Part shown: positions 1 through 4,874 of the stretch, piece by piece
Layout: each line of letters begins with the position of its first letter
Position numbering within the stretch: position 1 is the stretch's first letter
DNA from: an uncultured bacterium
GTDB taxonomy: Bacteria; Patescibacteriota; Saccharimonadia; Saccharimonadales; Saccharimonadaceae
Direction: 5' to 3'
NCBI GenBank assembly: GCA_903861015.1
Contig: CAIOSL010000018.1
Coordinates: 1 to 6,102 of the forward strand
Length of the DNA: 6,102 bases
Made by a program: the position numbers and the translations under genes
The notes under the pieces: model-generated
The model's database searches: none
What the model saw: only the letters and a program-made list of their open reading frames with translations
Told to the model about the DNA's origin: nothing

Positions 1-93
1 CAACCAAAAGCGCGTACACTTAGGCTTGCAGATGCGAGTGCCGGTCAGCATGTTGCAGAGGTCTTGAGTTTTATACGGATCTCATTAAGCCTC

Positions 94-122
94 TTGAGAA
101 ATGACATGTTATTGGTTATAAT
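94..122 (+). promoter_or_regulatory. Promoter of rpmF (near-consensus sigma70 type)
   Basis: TTGAGA at 94-99 (five of six consensus bases) and a perfect TATAAT at 117-122 are separated by exactly 17 bp. Transcription would start near 129 and give a leader of about 38 nt before rpmF. An inverted repeat, GGTTATAA (114-121) and TTATAACC (141-148), has its left arm over the -10 box. Since the start point lies between the arms, it could act only as DNA, for example as an operator, or be chance in AT-rich sequence. Confidence 0.75.
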
Positions 123-166
123 AGGTTTAAGTTTCATTATTTATAACCTAAAAAGGAGTTTTTACT

Positions 167-319
167 ATGGGACAACCCAAAAAGCAATCAAGTCCACGTA
201 AAACTGGTTTGCGCCGCAGTCACTTGCGCCTTGAATTAGCACGCCGTGTTAACAAGACATCACCAGTTAAAGTTCGCACAACCCGTCGCGAAACTGGTAA
301 AGCACTCGCTGACCTATAG
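167..319 (+). CDS. rpmF: Ribosomal protein bL32, short cysteine-free form
   Basis: This is a 50-residue basic protein of the large ribosomal subunit, where L32 binds 23S rRNA. The N-terminal block PKKQSSPRKTGLRRSH at residues 4-19 matches the L32 signature (PK-x-S-x-R-x-x-RRSH). The C-terminal half (VNKTSPVKVRTTRRETGK) is basic and has none of the zinc-binding cysteines found in many L32 proteins, so it would be the zinc-free form. ATG is preceded by AAAAGGAG at 151-158, 8 nt upstream, an ideal ribosome binding site. It is the first gene of the block, with its own strong promoter, and nusB begins 48 nt after its stop. L32 is usually about 55-60 residues, so this copy is slightly short. The call rests on the N-terminal motif, since the C-terminal half is divergent. 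Confidence 0.82.
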   Translation: MGQPKKQSSPRKTGLRRSHLRLELARRVNKTSPVKVRTTRRETGKALADL

Positions 320-367
320 CAAGTCATTTTTACCTTAAAATATAATAAAAGAAAGAACTAAAACGTT

Positions 368-826
368 ATGGCATCTAATCGCCACCTTGGTCGCATCGTT
401 GCTCTTCAGACATTGTACGAATATGAATTTCGGACTGAGTCTAAGGATGCATCGGCGGATATAGATGAAATTCTTGTCCGTAACCTATCTAGGTATGAAA
501 CGACAATTGACGATAAAGGGTTTGTGGGAACGCTAGTCAAAGGCGTTTTGGAGCATCAAGCCGATTTGGACAGCAAGATTCAACCGATGGCCCCCGATTG
601 GCCAATTGATCAAATCGCTAGGGTTGATCGCAATATTTTGCGCATCGGACTTTACGAGCTGCTTCATCAAAAAGCACTCGTGCCACCAAAAGTAGCGATT
701 AACGAAGCTGTTGAACTCGCCAAAGCGTTTGGTTCTGATAACTCAAGCAAGTTTATTAACGGAGTGCTGGGTACTGCATTCCGTACGCTTGTGGAGGATA
801 CAACCAATGGCAGTACCACGGTTTGA
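368..826 (+). CDS. nusB: Transcription antitermination factor NusB
   Basis: NusB is a cytoplasmic all-helical protein that binds boxA RNA together with S10 (NusE) and supports antitermination in rRNA operons. The 152-residue length is normal for the family. The N-terminus ([17 protein letters not shown], residues 5-21) is the usual basic helix followed by the ALQxLY motif. [19 protein letters not shown] (80-98) and [13 protein letters not shown] followed by [10 protein letters not shown] (109-135) are the conserved C-terminal NusB blocks. There is only a weak AG-rich stretch (AGAAAG, 350-355) instead of a clear ribosome binding site. A TATAAT at 341-346 without a convincing -35 could be a local promoter; otherwise the gene is read from the rpmF promoter. 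The last 20 nt overlap the start of the NUDIX gene. Confidence 0.95.
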   Translation: MASNRHLGRIVALQTLYEYEFRTESKDASADIDEILVRNLSRYETTIDDKGFVGTLVKGVLEHQADLDSKIQPMAPDWPIDQIARVDRNILRIGLYELLHQKALVPPKVAINEAVELAKAFGSDNSSKFINGVLGTAFRTLVEDTTNGSTTV

Positions 827-1301
827 TAACTTCAAGAGATACTTTAATCGTAAGAAATATCAGATTCAAGAAATTGTTCGCGAGCCAACCTCGGGCGGTA
901 TTATCTTTCGTCGTGATGCGAATAATGAAGTCGAGATTTTGCTAATTCAGGATGGCAAGGGTCGTTGGACGATTCCGAAGGGTCATATCGAGCCCGGCGA
1001 AACCGCTCAACAGACCACCAGGCGTGAAATTGGCGAAGAAGCTGGCTTGCACGAGGTGGATATCTTGGGCTGGCTGGGCAAGATCTATTTTCGTTACCGT
1101 CGTGTCGACAAATTGGTGTTGATGACCACTCAAATTTATTTGGTGCGGGCCAAGGGTGACACAAATGCGATTCAAAAAGAAGATTGGATGACCGACATTC
1201 GTTGGTTTAAATTTCATGATGCGCTGGAAGCGATCGAGTACGAAGATATTGGTAAATTAATGTTGCTGGCGATGAAAAGAATTAGACAGGAGAACTTATG
1301 A
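807..1301 (+). CDS. NUDIX hydrolase, MutT/Ap4A-hydrolase-like
   Basis: This is a 164-residue single-domain NUDIX protein that would hydrolyse a nucleoside diphosphate linked to another moiety, using divalent metal. The full Nudix box (G-x5-E-x7-RE-U-x-EE-x-G-U) lies at residues 59-81 and is intact: G59, E65, R73, E74, E77, E78, G80, L81. It is preceded by WTIPKGH (54-60), typical of Ap4A hydrolase-like and MutT1-like proteins. The substrate cannot be read from sequence. The frame is open from an ATG at 711, but ATG 807 is chosen because GGAGG at 793-797 lies 9 nt upstream and an earlier start would lie deep inside nusB. The gene overlaps nusB by 20 nt and rnc by 4 nt (ATGA). Translational coupling with an antitermination factor and an RNase suggests, but does not prove, a role in RNA or nucleotide housekeeping. 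Confidence 0.9.
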   Translation: MAVPRFDNFKRYFNRKKYQIQEIVREPTSGGIIFRRDANNEVEILLIQDGKGRWTIPKGHIEPGETAQQTTRREIGEEAGLHEVDILGWLGKIYFRYRRVDKLVLMTTQIYLVRAKGDTNAIQKEDWMTDIRWFKFHDALEAIEYEDIGKLMLLAMKRIRQENL

Positions 1302-2011
1302 GTGGGATGCAAGTCGAACCGTACCAAGAGTTTGCGCGCAAAAGTTTGGGCTTTGAATTTAACGATATTCAGTTGCTGATTACAGCCCTGACGCACCGCA
1401 GCTATGTTAACGAGCACAAAAAAAGTGTTAGTCAGCATAACGAACGACTCGAGTTTTTGGGGGACGCGGTTTTAGAGCTGGTAGTTACCGATTATTTGTA
1501 CAAAAGCTTTAACGAGACCGAGGGTATTTTGACCAGTTGGCGAGCATCGTTGGTGCGAACCGAGAGTATCGGCGCGGCCGGTGTTGAGGTTGGTTACGAA
1601 CCGTTGGTGCGGATGAGTCGCGGTGAAAAACAGGGCAGCGACAGGGCGCGTCAACAGATATTGGCCAATGCTTTTGAAGCGGTTATTGGCGCGATATATC
1701 TGGAGCGAGGCTATGAAGCGGCATCGGACTTTATTCACAAATACATTATCAGCAAATTGGGTGGAATCTTGGAATCTGGCAGTTGGCGTGACCCAAAGTC
1801 GCATTTGCAGGAAGTATCGCAGCGAATCGACAGCCAGACGCCGCAATATCGTATGATCGAAGAGGTTGGTCCGGACCACGACAAGATTTTTACACTGGGT
1901 GTTTATGTTGGCGACAAGCTGATGGGCACCGGCAGTGGCCCAAGCAAGCAGATTGCTCAGCAACAGGCGGCCCAAGCAGCGCTGGAAGCGTATTCTCGGC
2001 AGTCTAACTGA
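1298..2011 (+). CDS. rnc: Ribonuclease III
   Basis: RNase III cuts double-stranded RNA, including rRNA precursors, and works as a cytoplasmic homodimer. At 237 residues it has the normal length. The nuclease domain carries the signature HNERLEFLGDAVL (47-59) with E49, E52 and D56. The second acidic cluster reads ILANAFEAVIGA (121-132): E127 matches the essential E. coli E117, but N124 stands where E. coli has D114. The double-stranded RNA-binding domain runs from DPKSHLQE (165-172) to about 233, with the usual GTGSGPSKQIAQQQAA region. ATG 1298 overlaps the NUDIX stop (ATGA) and has AGGAG at 1288-1292, 5 nt upstream. An in-frame ATG at 1307 would lie 14 nt from that site and is less likely. 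No terminator follows; the next promoter begins right at the stop codon. Confidence 0.96.
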   Translation: MSGMQVEPYQEFARKSLGFEFNDIQLLITALTHRSYVNEHKKSVSQHNERLEFLGDAVLELVVTDYLYKSFNETEGILTSWRASLVRTESIGAAGVEVGYEPLVRMSRGEKQGSDRARQQILANAFEAVIGAIYLERGYEAASDFIHKYIISKLGGILESGSWRDPKSHLQEVSQRIDSQTPQYRMIEEVGPDHDKIFTLGVYVGDKLMGTGSGPSKQIAQQQAAQAALEAYSRQSN

Positions 2012-2040
2012 TTGACGAATAGCAAAAAACAGTGTAAGAT
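2012..2040 (+). promoter_or_regulatory. Promoter of rpsP
   Basis: TTGACG (2012-2017, five of six) and TAAGAT (2035-2040, four of six) are separated by 17 bp. The start would be near 2047, giving a leader of about 46 nt. The -35 box begins directly after the rnc stop codon, so S16 is probably transcribed independently as well as by read-through. Confidence 0.6.
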
Positions 2041-2092
2041 TGATACCAGTAATAAAATTATTTAAAGAGAAGATAAAAGGAAGTTTATATTT

Positions 2093-2419
2093 ATGCTCGC
2101 AATTCGTTTGCAACGTGTCGGCCGTAAAGGTTTTGCCACTTACCGAATTTCTGTCCAAGAATCACAACGCCACCCATCAAGCGGTCGTGTCGTTGCATTC
2201 GTTGGCAGCTATAACCCACACACTAAAGAGGCTACTGTTCAGACCGAACTAGCTCAAAAGTACTTGGATAATGGCGCTCAGCCATCACCTCGAGTGGTTA
2301 AATTGCTCGAAAAAGCTGGCGTAACAATGCCTAGCTGGGTCAAAAAAGCGACTGTTAAAAGCAAGGCTATCCGCCACGCTGACAAACTTCGCAAGAACCA
2401 AACTGTCGAAGCTGCTTAA
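2093..2419 (+). CDS. rpsP: Ribosomal protein bS16
   Basis: S16 is a small-subunit protein needed for 30S assembly. The start MLAIRLQRVGRKGFATYRI (residues 1-19) matches the S16 signature (xxIRLxRxGxKxxxxYRI). The middle blocks VGSYNPHTKEATV and NGAQPSPRVVKLLEKAG are the family's GxYNP and GAQPS elements. At 108 residues it is longer than E. coli S16 (82), because of a lysine-rich C-terminal tail from about residue 85, as seen in many lineages. The ribosome binding site is AAAAGGAAG at 2075-2083, 9 nt before ATG. The gene pairs with khpA downstream, as in many bacteria where rpsP, khpA, rimM and trmD lie together. Confidence 0.96.
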   Translation: MLAIRLQRVGRKGFATYRISVQESQRHPSSGRVVAFVGSYNPHTKEATVQTELAQKYLDNGAQPSPRVVKLLEKAGVTMPSWVKKATVKSKAIRHADKLRKNQTVEAA

Positions 2420-2442
2420 GTTTTATAACGCTACCATTAACG

Positions 2443-2451
2443 TGGTACAAT
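2443..2451 (+). promoter_or_regulatory. Extended -10 promoter candidate for khpA
   Basis: TGGTACAAT fits the extended -10 form TGnTAnAAT. No good -35 is seen at the right distance. The predicted start is about 2458, leaving a leader near 39 nt. The box overlaps the right arm of a short inverted repeat, TACCA (2432-2436) and TGGTA (2443-2447). Two candidate Shine-Dalgarno sites follow: AGGAGG at 2478-2483, 13 nt from ATG and rather far, and AGGGGG at 2485-2490, 6 nt away and better placed. Confidence 0.45.
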
Positions 2452-2496
2452 TGGTTTACGTACAAAATCAGTAACTCAGGAGGTAGGGGGTACATC

Positions 2497-2889
2497 ATGT
2501 CAACAATCGACCAGCAATTCGTAGAATATATCGTTAAATCATTAGTGGGACATCCAGGTGATGTATCGGTAGAGCGTCAGATTGATGAAAAAGGTGTATT
2601 GCTGTCACTGACAGTTAACCCCGAGGATTTGGGTCGAGTTATCGGCAAACGCGGCGTAACGGCGCAAAGTTTGCGCACTCTTTTGCGTGCGCTTGGCACC
2701 AAGAACGATGCTCGATATAATCTCAAAATCGTTAACAATGATGATCAGCGTGAAAACTATACGATATCATCAGACAACACTAGTGGCGAGGCTGTGAAGA
2801 ACTCTACAGATGAGCCTGTGGATAACGGTTACGATTACTCAAAAAAGACCCGCGAAGAGCTTGCGGAATTAGACGACCTGGATATATAA
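2497..2889 (+). CDS. khpA: KH-domain RNA-binding protein KhpA with acidic tail
   Basis: KhpA is a small KH-domain RNA-binding protein that in Gram-positive bacteria partners with KhpB/Jag and binds many RNAs. The single KH domain covers about residues 1-78. The nucleic-acid-binding GxxG loop is GKRG at 50-53 within GRVIGKRGVTAQSLRTLLRA, a close match to the family. Typical KhpA is about 75-85 residues; this protein has 130. The extra C-terminal part, from about 80, is rich in Asp, Glu, Asn and Ser and ends in ELAELDDLDI, so it is probably disordered and negatively charged. The gene follows rpsP by 77 nt, the usual place for khpA. Its stop codon overlaps a TATAAT (2885-2890) that may start the next transcript. 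The KH call is firm; the tail's role is unknown. Confidence 0.92.
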   Translation: MSTIDQQFVEYIVKSLVGHPGDVSVERQIDEKGVLLSLTVNPEDLGRVIGKRGVTAQSLRTLLRALGTKNDARYNLKIVNNDDQRENYTISSDNTSGEAVKNSTDEPVDNGYDYSKKTREELAELDDLDI

Positions 2890-2890
2890 T
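2861..2890 (+). promoter_or_regulatory. Promoter candidate for the 2897-3011 RNA
   Basis: A perfect TATAAT at 2885-2890 overlaps the khpA stop codon. TTGCGG at 2861-2866 lies 18 bp upstream and keeps the TTG core. The expected start, about 2897, is the first base of a hairpin that opens the structured unit. The -35 match is weak, so this is moderate evidence only. Confidence 0.4.
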
Positions 2891-2896
2891 ACTAAT

Positions 2897-3011
2897 AGTT
2901 CCAAGCAAAACACTTGAACTGCGAGAACGAAGAAAGCTCTATGCGAGCAACAATGTATATTGTTGAGAGATTTATATGTCAGAGAAACCACTCCTACGGG
3001 GTGGTTTTTTT
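2897..3011 (+). ncRNA. Candidate small RNA or structured 3' UTR
   Basis: No convincing protein is encoded between khpA and trmD, but the stretch is full of stems. Hairpin 1 (2897-2920) pairs AGTT+CAAG with CTTG+AACT, with one bulged C and a 7-nt loop. A small 4-bp hairpin, GCTC/GAGC, covers 2936-2948. Hairpin 3 (2948-2965) is a perfect 7-bp stem, CAACAAT/ATTGTTG, with loop GTAT. The unit ends in a strong intrinsic terminator at 2985-3011. A TATAAT ends 6 nt before hairpin 1, so an independent RNA of about 115 nt is plausible. It does not resemble 6S RNA, SRP RNA, tmRNA or RNase P RNA: the motifs I know for those are absent. It could instead be the 3' UTR of the rpsP-khpA transcript. Confidence 0.4.
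2985..3011 (+). terminator. Rho-independent terminator before trmD
   Basis: AAACCACTCC (2985-2994) pairs with GGGGTGGTTT (2998-3007): ten base pairs including one T-G wobble, loop TAC. The tract of seven T residues runs 3005-3011. It closes transcription of the rpsP/khpA region or of the candidate small RNA, so trmD needs its own promoter. Confidence 0.88.
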
Positions 3012-3035
3012 GTGGCATTTGTTATTGCAATAGAT

Positions 3036-3041
3036 TATGAT
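3036..3041 (+). promoter_or_regulatory. -10 box candidate for trmD, close to the start codon
   Basis: TATGAT (five of six consensus bases) ends 8 nt before the trmD ATG. The expected start (about 3048) would leave almost no leader. No convincing -35 is visible: TGGCAT at 3013-3018 is the best at 17 bp. The terminator just upstream makes a promoter here necessary. Confidence 0.45.
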
Positions 3042-3049
3042 AGTTACAG

Positions 3050-3706
3050 ATGAGAAAAATACAAGTCGTAACGCTGTTTCCAGAGATGTTTGATGGCGTT
3101 CTGAATAATTCGATGATGTGGAAAGCCCAGGATCAGCAGGCGGTTGAATTTAGAATGGTTAATTTGCGCGATTTTGGCCTGGGTGCCAGGCGCCGAGTTG
3201 ACGATACGCCATATGGTGGTGGTGATGGCATGTTATTGATGGCCGAGCCATTGTTTGCGGCGATCGAGGACGCCAAGAAATATGATCCAATTGCCAAGGT
3301 AGTCTTGATGACGCCGCGTGGTCAGCGCTGGACGCAGGCTTTGGCACAGGAATGGTCGGATAGTGGCGCTGGGTATATCTTTGTTTGTGGACGTTACGAG
3401 GGTTATGACGAGCGCATATTGACGCTGGTTGATATGCAATTCAGTGTTGGCGATTACGTTTTGACTGGCGGTGAACTGCCGGCGATGACGATTATCGATA
3501 GTATCGTACGCCTGATACCGGGTGTTTTGGGTGGTGAAAACAGCGCCGCAATCGAGAGTTTTAGTGATGGCGAGACCCTGGAGTTTCCGCAATATACCCG
3601 ACCCGAGGTGTTTCGAGGGATGGAGGTGCCTAAAGTGCTGTTGAGTGGTAATCACGCCGAGATTGCCAAGTGGCGTCAGGCCAATTCGCCAAAAGCCGCC
3701 AAATAA
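3050..3706 (+). CDS. trmD: tRNA (guanine-N1)-methyltransferase TrmD
   Basis: TrmD methylates G37 of tRNAs with a G at position 36, using S-adenosylmethionine, and so prevents +1 frameshifting. The SPOUT-fold landmarks are all present: VTLFPEMF at the N-terminus (7-14), DDTPYGGGDGML (51-62), GRYEGYDER (114-122), the trefoil-knot SAM site with SVGDYVLTGGELPAM (132-146), RLIPGVLG (154-161) and PQYTRPEVFRGMEVP (180-194). R154 and D173 correspond to the known catalytic arginine and aspartate. At 218 residues it is shorter than the usual 240-255: it ends soon after LLSGNHAEIAKWR, missing part of the C-terminal tRNA-contacting tail. No Shine-Dalgarno site precedes ATG. rimM, often directly upstream, and rplS, often downstream, are both absent here. 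Confidence 0.96.
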   Translation: MRKIQVVTLFPEMFDGVLNNSMMWKAQDQQAVEFRMVNLRDFGLGARRRVDDTPYGGGDGMLLMAEPLFAAIEDAKKYDPIAKVVLMTPRGQRWTQALAQEWSDSGAGYIFVCGRYEGYDERILTLVDMQFSVGDYVLTGGELPAMTIIDSIVRLIPGVLGGENSAAIESFSDGETLEFPQYTRPEVFRGMEVPKVLLSGNHAEIAKWRQANSPKAAK

Positions 3707-3735
3707 TTGTTGCGATTAAGCTAAAGCGCTATACT
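3707..3735 (+). promoter_or_regulatory. Leaderless-type promoter of the 3742 gene
   Basis: TTGTTG (3707-3712) directly after the trmD stop and TATACT (3730-3735, five of six) are separated by 17 bp. Counting 7 nt from the -10 box puts the start on 3742, the A of the start codon. The same TTGTTG -35 with a 17-bp spacer recurs at 4220-4248. Confidence 0.55.
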
Positions 3736-3741
3736 GTGGTT

Positions 3742-4215
3742 ATGAGATTATTTGTTAATGCAACCAAAGCGCGGGCCGCTAGAACGGCTGAATCGGGACA
3801 AATCGTGTATCTTTATGCTGGTTTGTTGGTGATTTTTGCAGTGGCGCAGTTGTTTACGTTTGAAGAATTTGTGCCGTTGATTAATCAGTATGGTTTGGTT
3901 GGCGGCGAGGTGTTTAGCCGGTTGGTGGCGTCGGTGTTGGTTTCGGCCGAGGTTTTGGCACTGCCGTTTTTGCTGGGTTTGCGCGTTAGTTCACTGATGC
4001 GCTGGTTTAGTCTGGGTCTGGCTATTGCTGTGCCGATTATTTGGCTTGGTCTGGCATTGGTTGCGAATATTACTCGGGTTAGTTTGGTCAATGTTGGATA
4101 TTTGGGCACGAAGGTGCATCTTGTATCTGGCGCGTGGACGATATTCTTTAGCTTGGCGCTGTTAATATTGGCCGTGTGGTCGGCTTGGGCATTGTGGCCG
4201 GGCAAGCGTAAATAG
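3742..4215 (+). CDS. Small four-helix membrane protein, DoxX/MauE-like topology
   Basis: This is a 157-residue integral membrane protein that I do not recognise with certainty. Four hydrophobic segments are visible at about 21-39, 60-80, 87-108 and 130-152, with a basic N-terminus (KARAARTAE) and a basic end (WPGKRK). The length, four helices and the pattern R-x-x-A-S-V-x-x-x-x-E-x-x-A-L-P-F-L-L-G in helix 2 recall DoxX/MauE-type proteins. No cysteine is present, so a direct thiol redox role is not supported. The frame is open from an ATG at 3670, but that start lies within trmD. ATG 3742 is chosen because translated hydrophobicity begins there and a promoter points exactly to it. No Shine-Dalgarno site precedes it. 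No terminator separates it from the next membrane gene. Confidence 0.8.
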   Translation: MRLFVNATKARAARTAESGQIVYLYAGLLVIFAVAQLFTFEEFVPLINQYGLVGGEVFSRLVASVLVSAEVLALPFLLGLRVSSLMRWFSLGLAIAVPIIWLGLALVANITRVSLVNVGYLGTKVHLVSGAWTIFFSLALLILAVWSAWALWPGKRK

Positions 4216-4219
4216 CCAG

Positions 4220-4248
4220 TTGTTGCAGTCGGTTTTACGCGGTACAAT
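4220..4248 (+). promoter_or_regulatory. Promoter of the 4270 membrane gene
   Basis: TTGTTG (4220-4225) and TACAAT (4243-4248, five of six) are separated by 17 bp. The start near 4255 gives a leader of about 15 nt, just enough for the Shine-Dalgarno AAGGGGG (4259-4265), which ends 4 nt before ATG. Confidence 0.6.
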
Positions 4249-4269
4249 AGGTGTATATAAGGGGGATTT

Positions 4270-4794
4270 ATGGAAAATATTAAACAGTTAGAAAAACAGA
4301 TTGAAGTTTGGCTAAAGCCAGTACCGCATCTGCCAAAGTCATGGTGTCAGTGGTTGACCGATAATATTTGGTGGCTGGTTGCTATAGGTGTGGTTCTCTC
4401 GATTTTTGGCATATTGGGCCTAGCGGGTGCAGTATTTATCGCCTCGTCATATATAGGTACGGCCGAGATTATGGGCTATGGCGCTTACAGTAGCGCTTCT
4501 GGTTTTGGCAGTTGGTGGTCGATTGTATCGTTAGCATCACTGGTGGCGATGGTGATTGAAGTCGTTTTGCTGGCTCGATCGGTCAGCCCACTGAGAGAAC
4601 TGAAACGTAAAGGTTGGGAACTGCTATTTTTGACGGCAGTCGTCAGCGTCGCCTCGTCGGCACTAGTCAATATATTGACCTTTAGTGTATTTAACCTTAT
4701 CGGTACGGCATTTGGCGCAGCAATTAACGCATACTTCTTGTTCGAAATACGATCTGGCTTTAACAGCATTAACCTAGTCAGAAAGCATAAATAG
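4270..4794 (+). CDS. Small four-helix membrane protein, unknown function
   Basis: This 174-residue protein is not one I can name. It begins with a charged amphipathic stretch (MENIKQLEKQIEVWLK), then PVPHLPKSWCQWLTDNIWW leading into the first membrane helix (about 34-60). Further helices are at about 82-102, 116-136 and 140-158. A Tyr/Gly/Ser-rich loop (61-81) joins helices 1 and 2 and a basic loop (SPLRELKRKGWE) joins 2 and 3. The tail is short and basic (VRKHK). The charge pattern suggests both ends and the basic loop face the cytoplasm. There is one cysteine (C26) and no enzyme motif. It has its own promoter and a close GGGGG ribosome binding site. A structural, transporter-accessory or DoxX-related role is possible, but none is supported. 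Confidence 0.82.
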   Translation: MENIKQLEKQIEVWLKPVPHLPKSWCQWLTDNIWWLVAIGVVLSIFGILGLAGAVFIASSYIGTAEIMGYGAYSSASGFGSWWSIVSLASLVAMVIEVVLLARSVSPLRELKRKGWELLFLTAVVSVASSALVNILTFSVFNLIGTAFGAAINAYFLFEIRSGFNSINLVRKHK

Positions 4795-4810
4795 CTTTTT
4801 AACGAACCAC

Positions 4811-4839
4811 TTGAGCATACATCCCATTTAGTGTACAAT
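4811..4839 (+). promoter_or_regulatory. Promoter upstream of the tRNA-Gln 5' fragment
   Basis: TTGAGC (4811-4816) and TACAAT (4834-4839) are separated by 17 bp, with the start predicted at about 4846, 6 nt before the tRNA-like sequence. This is the best promoter of the tRNA region and probably the original tRNA-Gln promoter. A perfect 10-bp inverted repeat, ACATCCCATT (4819-4828) and AATGGGATGT (4850-4859), brackets the -10 box; its right arm is the tRNA acceptor-strand sequence. Confidence 0.6.
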
Positions 4840-4851
4840 CTGTACTGTTAA

Positions 4852-4874
4852 TGGGATGTCGCCAAGTGGTAAGG
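4852..4874 (+). repeat. tRNA-Gln 5' fragment, 23-bp direct repeat copy 1
   Basis: These 23 bases are identical to the first 23 bases of the intact tRNA-Gln at 5053-5075: 5' acceptor strand, positions 8-9 and most of the D arm. The identity stops abruptly at 4875, where the intact gene continues CACTGG and this copy continues TGAGAA. No matching 3' acceptor strand follows. The copies start 201 bp apart. It may be one side of an attachment site, the remains of the original tRNA, or the 5' end of a chimeric RNA. Confidence 0.85.

Noticed and set aside
1..201. Open frames at the left edge: frame 1 open to 201, and frame 2 ending at 67, as possible ends of an upstream gene
   Set aside because: Frame 1 runs through the rpmF promoter and ribosome binding site and into rpmF; frame 2 gives only about 21 unrecognisable residues. 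Neither shows a known domain.
711..806. Longer N-terminus for the NUDIX protein from ATG 711
   Set aside because: It would lie deep inside nusB without a ribosome binding site, while ATG 807 has GGAGG 9 nt upstream and gives a normal NUDIX length.
1472..2158. Minus-strand open frame of 228 codons opposite rnc
   Set aside because: It is a shadow of rnc, whose family motifs are unmistakable on the plus strand; the antisense translation shows no domain.
2941..3033. Small plus-strand frame starting at ATG 2941 in the khpA-trmD gap
   Set aside because: No ribosome binding site; it runs through the intrinsic terminator and encodes no recognisable peptide.
3233..3655. Minus-strand open frame of 140 codons opposite trmD
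   Set aside because: Shadow of trmD with no recognisable motif and no ribosome binding site.
3670..3741. Longer N-terminus for the first membrane protein from ATG 3670
   Set aside because: It overlaps trmD by 37 nt, has no ribosome binding site, and the promoter points to ATG 3742.
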